A stretch of DNA of 64,000 nucleotides from Variovorax brevis (GTDB lineage Bacteria; Pseudomonadota; Gammaproteobacteria; Burkholderiales; Burkholderiaceae_C): positions 62,001-126,000 of the forward strand of contig NZ_JASZYG010000015.1 of assembly GCF_030317105.1 (NCBI RefSeq), written 5' to 3'. A program made the translations under genes and the position numbers. Positions 9,237-19,233 of this stretch are shown here, one piece after another (the stretch's first letter is position 1; every line of letters starts with the position of its first letter). The notes under the pieces were generated by a model that was given only the letters and a program-made list of their open reading frames with translations, had not been told where the DNA came from and ran no database searches.

Positions 9237-11012
9237 ATGAACGACGAGCAATCGACGATCGATCGAGGATTGGCCCCCGCTGCCTCGCTCCCCGAGCCAA
9301 TCCTGGAGGGCCACGCAAAGGTTTTCTTCGCCGACTTCGAGTTCGACCCGCGCCGCGACGAACTGCGGCGCCACGGCGTAGCGATCCCACTGCGGCCCAA
9401 GCCCCACGCCCTATTGCGCTACTTTTTGGTGCATCCGCAGCGGCTGATCGGCAAGAGCGAGCTCCTGTCGGCACTCTGGGGGACGGCCGTCGTGACCGAC
9501 GACTCGCTGGTTCAATGCGTCGGCGAGTTGCGAGCCGGGCTCCGGGATCAGGCGCAAGTGCTGATCAAGACCTTGCCTCGGCGCGGGTACATGTTCGACG
9601 CCCCGGTCTCGATGGAGGCTCTGGGGGCGCCGGCGGCCGGGCCGGTGCAAGACGCGGCGGCCCCGCCTGCTCTGGCTGCTCGCCGGTGGTTGAGGCAGCC
9701 GGTCTGGATCGGCGCGCTCGTGGTACTGGGCCTGGCATTGGGCGGCGGCGGATCTCTCTACATGTACGCAAGCCATGCGCCCGTGGACATCGACAGGGAG
9801 ATTCTGAAGCGCCAGGCCATCGGCGTGATTCCCTTCGCCGACCTGAGCGATTCCCCCTTGCCGCGCAGCCTGAGCGAAGGCCTGACCGACGAAGTCAGTG
9901 CCCAGATCGCAGGCGCACACCGACTGCTGGCGATCCGCGGCGCCTCGTCGATGCCGACTGGCGGCTCGCAGCCGGACATCTCCCGTTCGCTCGGCGAGGC
10001 GCAGGCGCGCTATCTGCTGACGGGCAGCATGGCGCGGCGCGGCGACGGGGTGGCTATCGATGCTCAACTCACGGCCGTCGCTGACGGGCAAGTGGTCTGG
10101 TCCGATCACTACGAATACAAGGACGCGGCCGACCCTGAGACCGGTCCCGACATGGCACGCCGCCTTGTCAGCGGCGTGCGCCTTCGACTGGCCGAGTTGA
10201 ACAAGGCGCGTGTCAATGCAGCGGGCTACCGGCCCGACATGGTTGAGCTGGTCCTGGCCGGCTGGGACGACATCGACCGCCGCCAGACCCGGGAAGACGT
10301 GCGGCGGGGACGCCAGCGGTTCGAGGAGGCGCTCCAAGTGGATCCGCGCTCCGTTGTTGCGCTCACGGGTCTTGGCGCCGCGTTGATGTCGGAGCGCTTT
10401 GGGTATTCGGGCGAAACACCCCCCAAAGACATCGCCGAGTCGGAGCGGGTGGCGCAGCGCGCGATGCAGATCGCACCCAATGACGCGGTCGCACTCATCC
10501 TCTGGGGCAACGTGCTGCTGTTTCGCGGCCAGCCAGATCAAGCGCTGCCGGCCTTTGAAAAGGCCACCAGGATGGCACCGACCAATGCGAACGCATACAT
10601 GCGCACAGCGTCCGTGCTCATGTTCCTGGGCCGACCGCGTGAAGCGCAAGACCGCATCGAAACCGCCATGAAGGTCGGCGCCCGCGACCCGCGCATCATG
10701 GCGGCCGGTTACTACAATGGTGCCCTCGCGGCGTTCATGCTGGGTGACGAAGATCGCGCGTACGCCCTGGCGCGACGAGTCGTCGTCGATCGCCCAACCT
10801 TCGGGCTGGCCTATGCGCTCATCGCAGCCATCGATGCTTTGCATGGCCGCCAGGCGCAAGCCGAAACGCAGATGGCGCAGCATCTCAAACTGATCCCGCA
10901 CAGTACGGTGGAACGCTATCTCATAAACAACCCGACGCTCGAGCCAACCGCCATAGCGCGCCGCGATCGAATCGTCGATGGCATGCGCAAGGCTGGGCTG
11001 CCAGAAAGATGA
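9237..11012 (+). CDS. CadC-like membrane-bound winged-helix regulator with TPR C-terminus
   Basis: A 591-residue one-component regulator. An OmpR/CadC-type winged helix (about residues 28-122, ending TLPRRGYMFDAPV) is followed by an Ala/Pro-rich linker, a single transmembrane helix (about 155-177) and a large C-terminal, presumably periplasmic, domain. That domain starts with a FlgO/TolB-like segment (AIGVIPFADLSDSPLPRSLSEGL) and continues with TPR repeats. Such proteins sense an envelope signal and bind DNA directly from the membrane. It is divergent from the haloperoxidase-like lipoprotein at 9093, with a 143-bp gap, so that gene and its cyclase partner are its obvious candidate targets. 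Confidence 0.88.
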   Translation: MNDEQSTIDRGLAPAASLPEPILEGHAKVFFADFEFDPRRDELRRHGVAIPLRPKPHALLRYFLVHPQRLIGKSELLSALWGTAVVTDDSLVQCVGELRAGLRDQAQVLIKTLPRRGYMFDAPVSMEALGAPAAGPVQDAAAPPALAARRWLRQPVWIGALVVLGLALGGGGSLYMYASHAPVDIDREILKRQAIGVIPFADLSDSPLPRSLSEGLTDEVSAQIAGAHRLLAIRGASSMPTGGSQPDISRSLGEAQARYLLTGSMARRGDGVAIDAQLTAVADGQVVWSDHYEYKDAADPETGPDMARRLVSGVRLRLAELNKARVNAAGYRPDMVELVLAGWDDIDRRQTREDVRRGRQRFEEALQVDPRSVVALTGLGAALMSERFGYSGETPPKDIAESERVAQRAMQIAPNDAVALILWGNVLLFRGQPDQALPAFEKATRMAPTNANAYMRTASVLMFLGRPREAQDRIETAMKVGARDPRIMAAGYYNGALAAFMLGDEDRAYALARRVVVDRPTFGLAYALIAAIDALHGRQAQAETQMAQHLKLIPHSTVERYLINNPTLEPTAIARRDRIVDGMRKAGLPER

Positions 11013-11666
11013 GTTTTGTCGTTGGTCCGCCCAAGCGAGCCGGTTGCCGTGGGAACTGCGGAACTCAGGCGTTTGGCAGGCATCTGCTTCATTGCATGAC
11101 AGCAAGGCGGTCTGCCCTCTAACCCGCGGGCTCGCGATCGGTCTCCTCTAGCCCAACAAATGACGTCCGAGACTAACTGTTTCGGCGCGCGAGTTGCAGC
11201 TTCAGACTGGGTGCTGTCCTTGAGTTTGTCCGGCGAACGACAGCGACCATCGAAAGATGCTTCGACGCCTTTCCTCGCGAATTACCGGTGTGCCTTGGAA
11301 CTTGACCTTCGCCGTAATCGTTGAAGAATTCGGAGCCAAGGACAGCGCTCCGATCGCTGGCGGCTACGGACGACCAAGGCCTCTTCGCGCGCCAACGGCC
11401 GCTTCGAATTTCCGCGAAATGGTGTTCAGGGCCCAATCCGGTCAACCGAAGCGACGAATTCGCTGCCAGAAAGCGGTCCCTCAATGTCGGTCATCTTCCG
11501 GGATCATTCGAGCTGCCGAGCGGTGGACCAGTGGTTGGCCGAATCCCCACGCCTTGCCTTGGGAATTGCCGTCGTGGCGAGCGGTCCGTCGGCGCGCCGC
11601 TGGGATGAGTGACACGGATGCACGCGAACGCTACGATGCTGCTGCGAATACGGGCGGGGGTGCCTC
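11013..11666. other. long intergenic region, no gene seen
   Basis: About 650 bases between the CadC-like regulator and the cyclase-STAND gene. Open frames in all directions lack ribosome binding sites and recognisable domains and have skewed composition. No tRNA-like cloverleaf, clear terminator or repeat array was seen. The sequence looks like decayed or non-coding DNA. Confidence 0.5.
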
Positions 11667-14423
11667 GTGAACGATTCGGGCTTGCGGCATCGGTTGATGG
11701 CGATCCTGTGCGCCGACGCGTCGGGGTACTCGAGCCGGATGGCGCAGGACGAGTTCGCCACGGTGGCGCAGCTCGATGCGGCGCGCCAGGTCTTTCGCGA
11801 GTGCGTCGCCGAGCATGGCGGGCGCATCGTCGACACGGCCGGCGACTCGGTGCTGGCGGTGTTCGAGACAGCCGCCGGTGCAGTGGATGCGGCCGTGGCG
11901 GTGCAGCGACAGCTTGCGCACGCAGACGCTGGCCAACCCGAGGCTGCACATCTGCGCTTTCGCATCGGCGTGCATCTGGGCGACATCATCGAAAAGCCCG
12001 ACGGCTCGGTCTACGGCCACGGGGTGAACGTGGCGGCGCGCCTGCAGGCGCTGGCGCTCGAAGGCGGCATCTCGGTCTCGGACTCGGTGCGCAACACGCT
12101 GGGCGAGCGGGCCGCTCATCGCTTCGTGGACCAGGGCGAGCATGCGGTGCGCAACTTCGCGCAGCCGCTGCATGCGTATGCACTCCCCATCGAAGGGGCG
12201 GCGGTGTCGGACTCAAGAACAGCGAGGGAGCTGCCTCACCCGGCAACTCCACCGGCCCAGGCCTTGGGCAATCTGCCTGCGCAGCTGCCACCGCTCTATG
12301 GACGCGCGGAGGACGTCGCGGCGCTGGCCCGGCTACTGGAGCTTCAACGCGTGGTGAGCGTGGTGGGCCCTGGAGGTATCGGCAAAACCCGGGCGGCGCA
12401 GGCGGTAGCCCACGCCGTGCGCAGCCTCTATTCGGACGGCATCTGGATCGTAGAACTGGCTCCGTTGACAGATGCGCAGTTGGTGGTGCCCACGGTGGCG
12501 CGGGTGCTCGGGCACCCCATGGCCGTGAAGGAGACCGCGCTCGCGTCCCTGGTGCAGCTGCTCAGCGACCAGCGCTTGCTGCTGGTGCTGGACAACTGCG
12601 AGCACCTGCTTGAAGCGGTGGCCGAGCTGGCCGCGCAGGTCGCGGCGGGCGCCCCCGGCGTGCGGCTGCTCATCACGAGCCAGGAACCGCTGCACGTAGC
12701 CCAAGAGCAGATCAGCCGGCTCAATGCGCTGGCGGTGCCCCCGAGCGGGGACGCGGGCGAAGCTCTCAATTACGGTGCAGTGCAGCTGTTCGTCGCGCGC
12801 GCGCAGGCCGTCGATTCAAGCTTCGCCGTGGACCCTGGGAACATGGACGACGTGGTCGAGATCTGCCGGCGGCTCGATGGGATGGCACTCGCGATCGAGT
12901 TGGCCGCGGCGCGGGTGTCGCTGCTGGGAGTGCGCGGGGTGCGCCAGCGGCTTGACGAGCGCTTGAAGATGCTGGCGGCGGGCAGCCGTACAGCGCTGCC
13001 GCGGCATCAGACGCTGCGCGCGGCGCTGCAGTGGAGCCACGGGCTGCTGACGGCAGCGGAGCAGACGGTGTTCGATCGGCTCGGCGTGTTCAAGGGCACG
13101 TTCTCACTGGAGGCTGCGCAGCTCGTGGCGGCCGACGAGGCGATCGATACGTGGGCGGTGCTCGATCACCTGGCCTCCCTGGTGGACAAGTCGCTAGTCC
13201 TGGTCGAGGGCGGGGAGACAAAGCGCTATCGGCTGCTCGAGAGCAGCCGGGCTTTTGCGCTGGAGCGGCTGGCCGCCGCAGGATCGCTTGAAGCGATCCA
13301 CAGGCGCCATGCGCAGGCGATGGCCGACACCTTGACCGGAAACGATCCCTTTGAGGAGCCGCTGGCGCGGATGCGTCGCATCGCGCCGGATCTGGACAAT
13401 GTGCGCGCGGCCGCAAGCTGGGCGATGGGACCCGGCGGCGATCGCCAGATCGCGGTGGCGCTCGCCGCTGCCACCGACCGACTTTGGGATGCTCACGGCT
13501 GCAACGACGAAGGTGCACGCCTATACCGGGCCATCGAACCATGGGTGGACGAAGCGACGCCGCCTCGACTGGCGGCGCGGTTCTGGTTTGCTGTCGCGGA
13601 CCTGCGAATACAGACCGACACGAAGCGTCAGTCCGAGGCGGGACTTAGGGCCGCCGAACTGTTTCACAGCCTGGGCGATCAATTCTGGATATTCAGATCG
13701 TTGACATCAACTGCGCTCTCATTTGCATTCCTGGGCGACGGTGTTGCGGCGGAAAGAGCGCTGACTGAGATGGAGGCGCTGCTTGACCCGGCTTGGCCGT
13801 CGTGGCTGCAAATTGCCATCCCCTATTGCAGGGCACGCTGCGAATACCATGTTGAGCGCAGGCCTGAGGAGGCACGAAAACTCGTTAACGCTGTCCAGCA
13901 GAGCCATCGAGGGGACAGCTTTTTCAGGGACGGGTGTGAAAGCCTGCTTGTACTTTGCGACCTGGCGGCGGGCGACTTTGCGTCCGCATTACATCGATGT
14001 GACGATCTTCTTAGCGGGTCAAGGGTGATCGAAAACAACTTCTTCCGCGCATACATCCTCGCTTGGCGCAGTATGGCGCTCGTTGGTCTCGGCAATATTG
14101 AAGCTGCTGAGATCTCGTTGCGGACCGCGACAAGCACTATTACGCACGCGACAGGTCCGGTTGTCTGGGTGTTCTGCTACATCGCGCATCTGCTCGCGCA
14201 TCAGGGCAAGCTCGGCGAAGCAGCGAGGACGGTTGCCTACATTGACAACCGCTTGGGTTGCGACCACGAGCATTTGCCCCTGGTAGCAGAGCGCTGCTAC
14301 GAAGAAGCACTTGCCATCGTCAAGACGGGTGTCGACACCGGGGCGCTCGGTCGCCTTCGCAACGAGGGTTCCCGGCTCAGCGCGGCGGAAGTGATCGCCA
14401 TGGCCTTCCCGGCCCGGACTTAG
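11667..14423 (+). CDS. class III cyclase / STAND NTPase signalling protein
   Basis: A 918-residue fusion. Residues 1-175 are a compact class III cyclase domain with metal aspartates D17 (CADASGYS) and D60 (TAGDS) and the Asn/Arg pair N121/R125, so catalysis is plausible. Residues 205-500 form an NB-ARC-like STAND NTPase with Walker A GPGGIGKT (234-241), Walker B LLLVLDNCEHLL and the GLDGMALAIELAAAR-type motif of the AfsR/LuxR-ATPase group. The rest is helical repeats. The gene starts with GTG at 11667. The stretch from about 13600 to the end looks lower in GC and uses codons such as AGA and ATA that are rare elsewhere here, so the C-terminal sensor part may have a different origin. There is no operon partner. 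Confidence 0.88.
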   Translation: MNDSGLRHRLMAILCADASGYSSRMAQDEFATVAQLDAARQVFRECVAEHGGRIVDTAGDSVLAVFETAAGAVDAAVAVQRQLAHADAGQPEAAHLRFRIGVHLGDIIEKPDGSVYGHGVNVAARLQALALEGGISVSDSVRNTLGERAAHRFVDQGEHAVRNFAQPLHAYALPIEGAAVSDSRTARELPHPATPPAQALGNLPAQLPPLYGRAEDVAALARLLELQRVVSVVGPGGIGKTRAAQAVAHAVRSLYSDGIWIVELAPLTDAQLVVPTVARVLGHPMAVKETALASLVQLLSDQRLLLVLDNCEHLLEAVAELAAQVAAGAPGVRLLITSQEPLHVAQEQISRLNALAVPPSGDAGEALNYGAVQLFVARAQAVDSSFAVDPGNMDDVVEICRRLDGMALAIELAAARVSLLGVRGVRQRLDERLKMLAAGSRTALPRHQTLRAALQWSHGLLTAAEQTVFDRLGVFKGTFSLEAAQLVAADEAIDTWAVLDHLASLVDKSLVLVEGGETKRYRLLESSRAFALERLAAAGSLEAIHRRHAQAMADTLTGNDPFEEPLARMRRIAPDLDNVRAAASWAMGPGGDRQIAVALAAATDRLWDAHGCNDEGARLYRAIEPWVDEATPPRLAARFWFAVADLRIQTDTKRQSEAGLRAAELFHSLGDQFWIFRSLTSTALSFAFLGDGVAAERALTEMEALLDPAWPSWLQIAIPYCRARCEYHVERRPEEARKLVNAVQQSHRGDSFFRDGCESLLVLCDLAAGDFASALHRCDDLLSGSRVIENNFFRAYILAWRSMALVGLGNIEAAEISLRTATSTITHATGPVVWVFCYIAHLLAHQGKLGEAARTVAYIDNRLGCDHEHLPLVAERCYEEALAIVKTGVDTGALGRLRNEGSRLSAAEVIAMAFPART

Positions 14424-14744
14424 CGACACCAACAGCGACTTTGCGCACCGTCGGTAAGCGGCCAGTCGCGAATGACTCGTCATGGCCGAGACTGACCGTC
14501 CGCCAAACACGCTGATAGCAGCCGTTGGCCAGTAGCGCGAGCATGTGAAGGTCAGCTACCGATCGCGGCCGCGAACTGGTACTCGCGGCCATCACCGGTC
14601 GGTCGATGGCAGTCCCCGATAGCGGGCCCCCGGCGCCACTCCCGACCCGTTGCAGTCTTTCAGTCTTTCAGCATCAAGGAAAGCTGACCTACGGCAACGA
14701 CGGCCATGTGCTGCCCGTTTGCCGAAAGGCCGCCATTGGGAATT
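14424..14744. other. intergenic region between convergent genes
   Basis: About 320 bases between two convergent stops. No gene, tRNA or clear terminator was found. The only local oddity is a short tandem TCTTTCAG x2 near 14655. Confidence 0.45.
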
Positions 14745-16160
14745 TCACCTCGCCTCCTGCCACCAACCGCCACCCAGCGCCTGCAGCAACGCGGCAGAGT
14801 GCACGTAGCGATCGGCCGCGGCCTGGGTCTGTTCGAGCAGCGAGCGATGGTAGTGACGCGTTGCTTCGAGCATCGCGGCTTCACTGACCCCGCCCGCCCT
14901 CAGCCGCTTGGCATTGATGTCGCGGTAACCGCGGGCCCGATCCACGGCGACGTTACGCTCCCTGAGTCTGGCGGCATCGGCTTCCAGCGCGCGCAGCGCG
15001 TCCGCCACGTTCTGGAATCCCTGCAGCACCGCTTCCTGGTACGCCGCGCCCGCTTGTTCGTAGGCCGCCACGGCAGAGCGCCTGCGCGCCTGCAACTCGC
15101 CGCCCCGAAAAAGCGGCTGCGTCAGCGAAGCACCGAGGAAGTAGAAACCTGCGCCCCCACCGAACAGACCGTTCGTGTTGGTACTGAGGTTGCCCAACTG
15201 AGCCGACAGCGTGAGCTGCGGATAAAGGTTCGCGGTGGCGACACCCACCTGCGCACCCGCGCGCGCCAGAACGGCCTCGGCCGCGCGAATGTCGGGTCGC
15301 TGACGTGCGAGCTTCGACGGCAGGCTGAGCGGCAGTTCGGCTGGCAGTTGCAGTTCGGCAAGACGGAACTCAGGCAGGTCCGACGCGCCGGGCGGCAGGC
15401 CGACGTACACCGCAAGCCTGTGCCGCAGCCTTTCGACATCGCGCCGCAGGTCAGGCAGCAACGCGCGTGCCTGCGCCAGTTCGCGCTGCTGCGCGACCAC
15501 GTCAATGGCTGCCACGCCGCCGAGCGTCTGCATGCGTTCGGCAATCGCCAGTTGACGAACTTGCAGCGCAAGCATCTCTTCGCTCTGCGCGATCTGCTCG
15601 CGCATTGCCGCTTCCCGCAGTGCAGTGGTGACGACATTGCCCGCCAGCATCAGGCGGGCCGCTTCGAGTTCGTAGCTCTGGTGATCGACCTCGGCGCGCA
15701 AGCCTGTGAGTTCGCTGCGCGTGCCGCCAGCAAAGTCGAAGGTGTAGGAGACGCTGACCGAGGCGAGATAGAGGTCCAGCGGCATCGGCACCGGCAGTGC
15801 CGACACGCCGAGCGACTGCGGCTCGACATCGACGCGGTTCGCGGAGAGCTTGGCGTCGACCCTTGGCCATTGCGCCGCGCCGCTGCGCGCACTCAGTTCT
15901 TCCTCTGCCTGGCGAAGCTTCGCCTGCGCCCGTGCGAGCGTCGGGCTGTTGTCGAGCGCGCGGCGCACCAGGGCGTCGAGCGTGGGCGAGCGGAACAGCG
16001 TCCACCATTGCGCCGGAATGTCCTTGCCCAACGCCAACCGGTCCTCAACCACCGCGCTCGTCGTGTATTGCTCCACCATTGGCACCTCGGGCGGGCGAAG
16101 CGGGTCACTGCTGCACCCTGCAATGGCTACCACCGACAGAGAGCAAAGAACACGCCGCAT
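14745..16160 (-). CDS. outer-membrane efflux lipoprotein, NodT/TolC family
   Basis: A 471-residue outer-membrane factor. The signal peptide ends in a lipobox (VAIAGC), followed by two long alpha-helical hairpin repeats and short strands typical of NodT-type TolC relatives, with the WWTLFRSPTLDALVRRAL and LARQRPDIRAAEA signatures. It would be the exit duct for the ABC exporter upstream. The ATG lies one base after the TAG of the permease gene (16162), so the two are translationally coupled. It is the last gene of the operon that begins near 19965. Confidence 0.92.
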   Translation of the reverse strand: MRRVLCSLSVVAIAGCSSDPLRPPEVPMVEQYTTSAVVEDRLALGKDIPAQWWTLFRSPTLDALVRRALDNSPTLARAQAKLRQAEEELSARSGAAQWPRVDAKLSANRVDVEPQSLGVSALPVPMPLDLYLASVSVSYTFDFAGGTRSELTGLRAEVDHQSYELEAARLMLAGNVVTTALREAAMREQIAQSEEMLALQVRQLAIAERMQTLGGVAAIDVVAQQRELAQARALLPDLRRDVERLRHRLAVYVGLPPGASDLPEFRLAELQLPAELPLSLPSKLARQRPDIRAAEAVLARAGAQVGVATANLYPQLTLSAQLGNLSTNTNGLFGGGAGFYFLGASLTQPLFRGGELQARRRSAVAAYEQAGAAYQEAVLQGFQNVADALRALEADAARLRERNVAVDRARGYRDINAKRLRAGGVSEAAMLEATRHYHRSLLEQTQAAADRYVHSAALLQALGGGWWQEAR

Positions 16161-16161
16161 G

Positions 16162-17292
16162 CTAGTCCAGTGTCTTGCGATAGAACAACATTGCGATGCT
16201 CATCATCACGAAGGTGAACACCGCCAGCGGCCAGATGTTGGGCCACAGGTCGAGCCATTCGTTGCCCTTCAGCAGGATGCCGCGCACCAGGCGGTTGAAG
16301 TAGGTCGCCGGCAAGACGTTGCCGATCCACTGCGCCCACACCGGCATGCCACGAAAGGGAAACATGAAGCCCGACAACAGCATCGTCGGCAGGAAGAAAA
16401 AGAAGGTCAGCTGCATCGCCTGTAACTGGTTCTGCGCGATCGACGAAATCGTGATGCCGACTGTGAGGTTGGCAGCGATGAACAGCAGGGACACCGCGTA
16501 GAGCGCGACCGCGCTGCCCACGAAAGGCACGCCAAACAGGTACAACGCCGCCAGCAGGATGATGGTCGCCTGCACCAGCCCAATGAAGACGTAGGGCACG
16601 ATCTTGCCGGTCATCACCTCCAGCGGCTGCGCCGGCATGGCGAGCAGGTTTTCCATCGTGCCCCGTTCGCGCTCGCGGGTCATCGCCAGCCCGGTCATCA
16701 TCACCATCGTCATGGTCAGGATGACGCCCATCAATCCCGGCACGACGTTCTGCTGGGCGATGCCTTCGGGGTTGTATAGCCTTTGCACGCGCACCTCGAA
16801 CGCCGCCGGCGCGCCGGCCAGCGGTGCCAGTGCGCCGGTGAGATCTCTCTTGGCGACCACTGCCGCCAGTTGGCTCAGCGACGCCAGCGCAGCACCCGTG
16901 GCCGCCGGGTCGGTGGCATCGGCCTCGACCAGCATCGCCGGGCGTTCTCCGCGCAGCAGGCGGCGAGTGAAGTCGGTCGGGAAGTTGACCACGAACTGGA
17001 CATCGCCACGTGCCAGTGCCGCGTGTGCGGCGGCCTCGTTCGGCATCTCGTCGACCAACTCGAAGTAGCCGCTGGTCTTCATCGCCGCGAGGTAGCTGCG
17101 CGTGAACTCGCTGCGGTCCGCCATCACGACGGCGGTCGGCAGGTGCTTCGGGTCGGTGTTGATGGCATAGCCGAAGAGCACGATCTGGATGATCGGGATG
17201 CCCAGCACCATTCCGAAGGTGATGCGGTCGCGCTTGAGTTGCAGGAATTCTTTCTGCACGATGCCCCACCAGCGCGTCACGGAAAAGCTCAC
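16162..17292 (-). CDS. ABC-2 type exporter permease (YhhJ/YbhR-like)
   Basis: A 376-residue permease. An N-terminal cytoplasmic stretch and first transmembrane helix (IPIIQIVLFGYAIN) precede a large periplasmic domain (about 45-175), then five C-terminal helices containing the ABC-2 signature TRERERGTMENLLAMP. Its ATG overlaps the TGA of the ATPase gene (ATGA at 17289-17292), as is usual for subunits made in fixed ratio. With the ATPase, HlyD and outer-membrane genes it forms a tripartite ABC exporter like E. coli YbhFSR-YbhG. There is one permease gene here rather than two, so a homodimer is expected. Confidence 0.92.
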   Translation of the reverse strand: MSFSVTRWWGIVQKEFLQLKRDRITFGMVLGIPIIQIVLFGYAINTDPKHLPTAVVMADRSEFTRSYLAAMKTSGYFELVDEMPNEAAAHAALARGDVQFVVNFPTDFTRRLLRGERPAMLVEADATDPAATGAALASLSQLAAVVAKRDLTGALAPLAGAPAAFEVRVQRLYNPEGIAQQNVVPGLMGVILTMTMVMMTGLAMTRERERGTMENLLAMPAQPLEVMTGKIVPYVFIGLVQATIILLAALYLFGVPFVGSAVALYAVSLLFIAANLTVGITISSIAQNQLQAMQLTFFFFLPTMLLSGFMFPFRGMPVWAQWIGNVLPATYFNRLVRGILLKGNEWLDLWPNIWPLAVFTFVMMSIAMLFYRKTLD

Positions 17293-18233
17293 GATTTGGG
17301 CCCGAAGTTGTCGACCGATTGCTCGGTGAGGTGGATGAACACGTCTTCGAGTCCTGTTGCCGAAGGCTGCGCACGGCTGTCAGTGCCGCCGACGGCTTCG
17401 CGCAATGCAGCCTCCAGCGCTACAGGGTCGCGGCCGGTCACGTGCAGCGCGGAGCCGAAGGCTGCCACCTGCTCGACCCCGGGCCTGCCGCGTAGATGTT
17501 CTGCGACCGTGGTCAGGTCGCCGCCGGTCACTTCCCAAGTGGTGAGCTTCTGGCTGGCGATGATCTCTTCGGCGGTGCCCTGCGTCATCAGCCTGCCATA
17601 TGCGATGTAAGCCAGCTTGTGGCAGCGTTCGGCCTCGTCCATGTAGTGCGTGCTTACCAGCACCGAGATGCCGCGTGCCGCGAGGGCGTGCAACTCTTCC
17701 CAGAAGTCGCGGCGCGCGCCGGGGTCGACGCCAGCGGTCGGCTCGTCGAGCAGCAGCAGTTCGGGCTGATGCAGCATGCAGGCGGCAAGTGCCATGCGTT
17801 GCTTCCAACCGCCGGACAACGACCCGGCGAGCTGCGCGGCGCGGCCGCCGAGACCGAGGCCGTCGATCGCCCGATCGACCACCGCGTTGCGCTGCGGCAT
17901 GCCATACATGCGCGCGACGAAGTCGAGGTTCTCGCGTATCGAGAGGTCTTCCCAGAACGAAAAGCGCTGCGTCATGTAGCCGACCCGTCGCTTGATCTCG
18001 GCGCTCTGCTTGACGATGTCGTAGCCGAGGCAGGTGCCGGAGCCGGAATCCGGCGTCAGTAGCCCGCACATGATGCGGATCGATGTCGTCTTGCCGCTGC
18101 CGTTGGGGCCCAGGAAGCCGAAGATCTCGCCGCGCCCGACCTGCATCGACAAGTCGTTGACGACATGCTTGTTGCCGAAGCGCTTGTTCAGCCCATGTAC
18201 GTCGATGGCCAAGGGAGCGGTCGTCTCGCTCAT
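17289..18233 (-). CDS. ABC exporter ATP-binding protein
   Basis: A 314-residue ATPase subunit with Walker A GPNGSGKTT, signature LSGGWKQRM, Walker B LLLLDEPTAGVD and the H-loop His in STHYMDEAERC. The C-terminal extension is typical of CcmA/YbhF-type multidrug ABC-2 exporters. The frame stays open far upstream of 18233, but that region is the antisense-like overlap with the HlyD gene. The ATG at 18233 overlaps the HlyD TGA as ATGA and begins MSETTAPLAIDVHGLNKRF, the normal domain start. Confidence 0.93.
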   Translation of the reverse strand: MSETTAPLAIDVHGLNKRFGNKHVVNDLSMQVGRGEIFGFLGPNGSGKTTSIRIMCGLLTPDSGSGTCLGYDIVKQSAEIKRRVGYMTQRFSFWEDLSIRENLDFVARMYGMPQRNAVVDRAIDGLGLGGRAAQLAGSLSGGWKQRMALAACMLHQPELLLLDEPTAGVDPGARRDFWEELHALAARGISVLVSTHYMDEAERCHKLAYIAYGRLMTQGTAEEIIASQKLTTWEVTGGDLTTVAEHLRGRPGVEQVAAFGSALHVTGRDPVALEAALREAVGGTDSRAQPSATGLEDVFIHLTEQSVDNFGPKS

Positions 18234-19201
18234 TGCAACGTCACCGCCACTGGTTGTCCGGGACGCAGCCGCGCCGCATTCTCGGGCGAGGGCCGTGCTT
18301 CGACGAGGAACACCAGCTTGGCGCGCGTCTCGTTGCTGTAGATGATCGGTGGCGTGAACTCCGGCTCGTTCGAGACGTAGCTGATGACGGCAGGGACACC
18401 GGTGCCGCAGCCGTCGCAGCCGACGTTGACGCTGCGGCCCGGTTTGATGTCGCCGGCCGCTGCTTCCGGAACGAAGAAGCGAAGCTTCACGTTGCCGGGA
18501 GGCAGCAGCCGTACCACCGGGCTGCCGGCGGCTACCCACTCGCCTGGACGATACAGCGTGTCGGATACCAGCGCAGCCTGGCCAGCCGCAGGCTGCTTCT
18601 GCTCCAGCCGCCAAGCTGCCTGGCTCTGCGCGGCGCGCGTCGCTGCAACCTGGGCACTCTGGGCGCGGATCAGATCTTCGCGCGCTGGCAGGCGCGTCAC
18701 GTCGAGTTGTCCCTCGAGTTCCCGCACCCGCGCGGCCTTGATCGCCTCGTTGGCGCGGGAATCCTCGAGCTGGCCTCTTGCGATGCCGCCGGCATCGAAT
18801 TGCCCCTAGTCGCGCTTGCGTTGCAGCGTCGCCTGTTGCAGTGCGACCTTGGCTTGCGCGAGTTGCGCCTGCGTGACCGCCACTTCGGGCTTGCGGCGCC
18901 CCGTCTTGAGGTCGGCAAGCTGCGCCTGCGCCGCATTGAACTGCTCGTCAGCCTGCTGCTTTGCCGCGACTTCCTGTTCCGCTTCAAGGCTGAACAGCGG
19001 AGCCTTCGCTTCGACTGTCTGCCCCCGCTGGACCGAGAGCTTGTCGAGCCGGCCGGCAACTGGTGACGCGACGTTTACGTATTCGCCTTCGACGTACCCC
19101 TGATAGGCGGAAGGCTTGCTGTCAGAGCAGCCAGCAAGCAGCGATGCACTGAGCGGCGCAAGGCAGACCATGTTGTACCAACGGCGACGAGAAGGCATCA
19201 T
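18230..19201 (-). pseudogene. HlyD-family membrane fusion protein interrupted by in-frame TAG
   Basis: The reading frame encodes a 323-codon periplasmic adaptor: lipoprotein signal LSASLLAGC, a biotinyl-lipoyl half (VASPVAGRLDKLSVQRGQTV), a coiled-coil hairpin (QAQLAQAKVALQQATLQRKRD), then the second lipoyl half (VSDTLYRPGEWVAAGSPVVRL) and beta-barrel. Codon 132 is TAG (18806-18808), inside the hairpin. The same frame then continues with normal family sequence to TGA at 18230, which overlaps the ATPase start. A single C-to-T change from CAG (Gln) would explain it. Either the pump is newly inactivated, the amber is suppressed, or this is a sequence error. Everything downstream in the operon is intact. 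Confidence 0.85.
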
Positions 19202-19233
19202 GATGACTTGAGGAGCGGTCGCACTGATCGCGT

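Noticed and set aside
11609..12613. 334-codon plus-strand open frame
   Set aside because: It is the shadow of the cyclase-STAND gene in another phase; very Arg/Gly/Ala-rich and without motifs.
14706..16217. 503-codon plus-strand frame antisense to the outer-membrane efflux gene
   Set aside because: His/Arg/Gln-rich shadow translation; the minus strand encodes a clear NodT protein.
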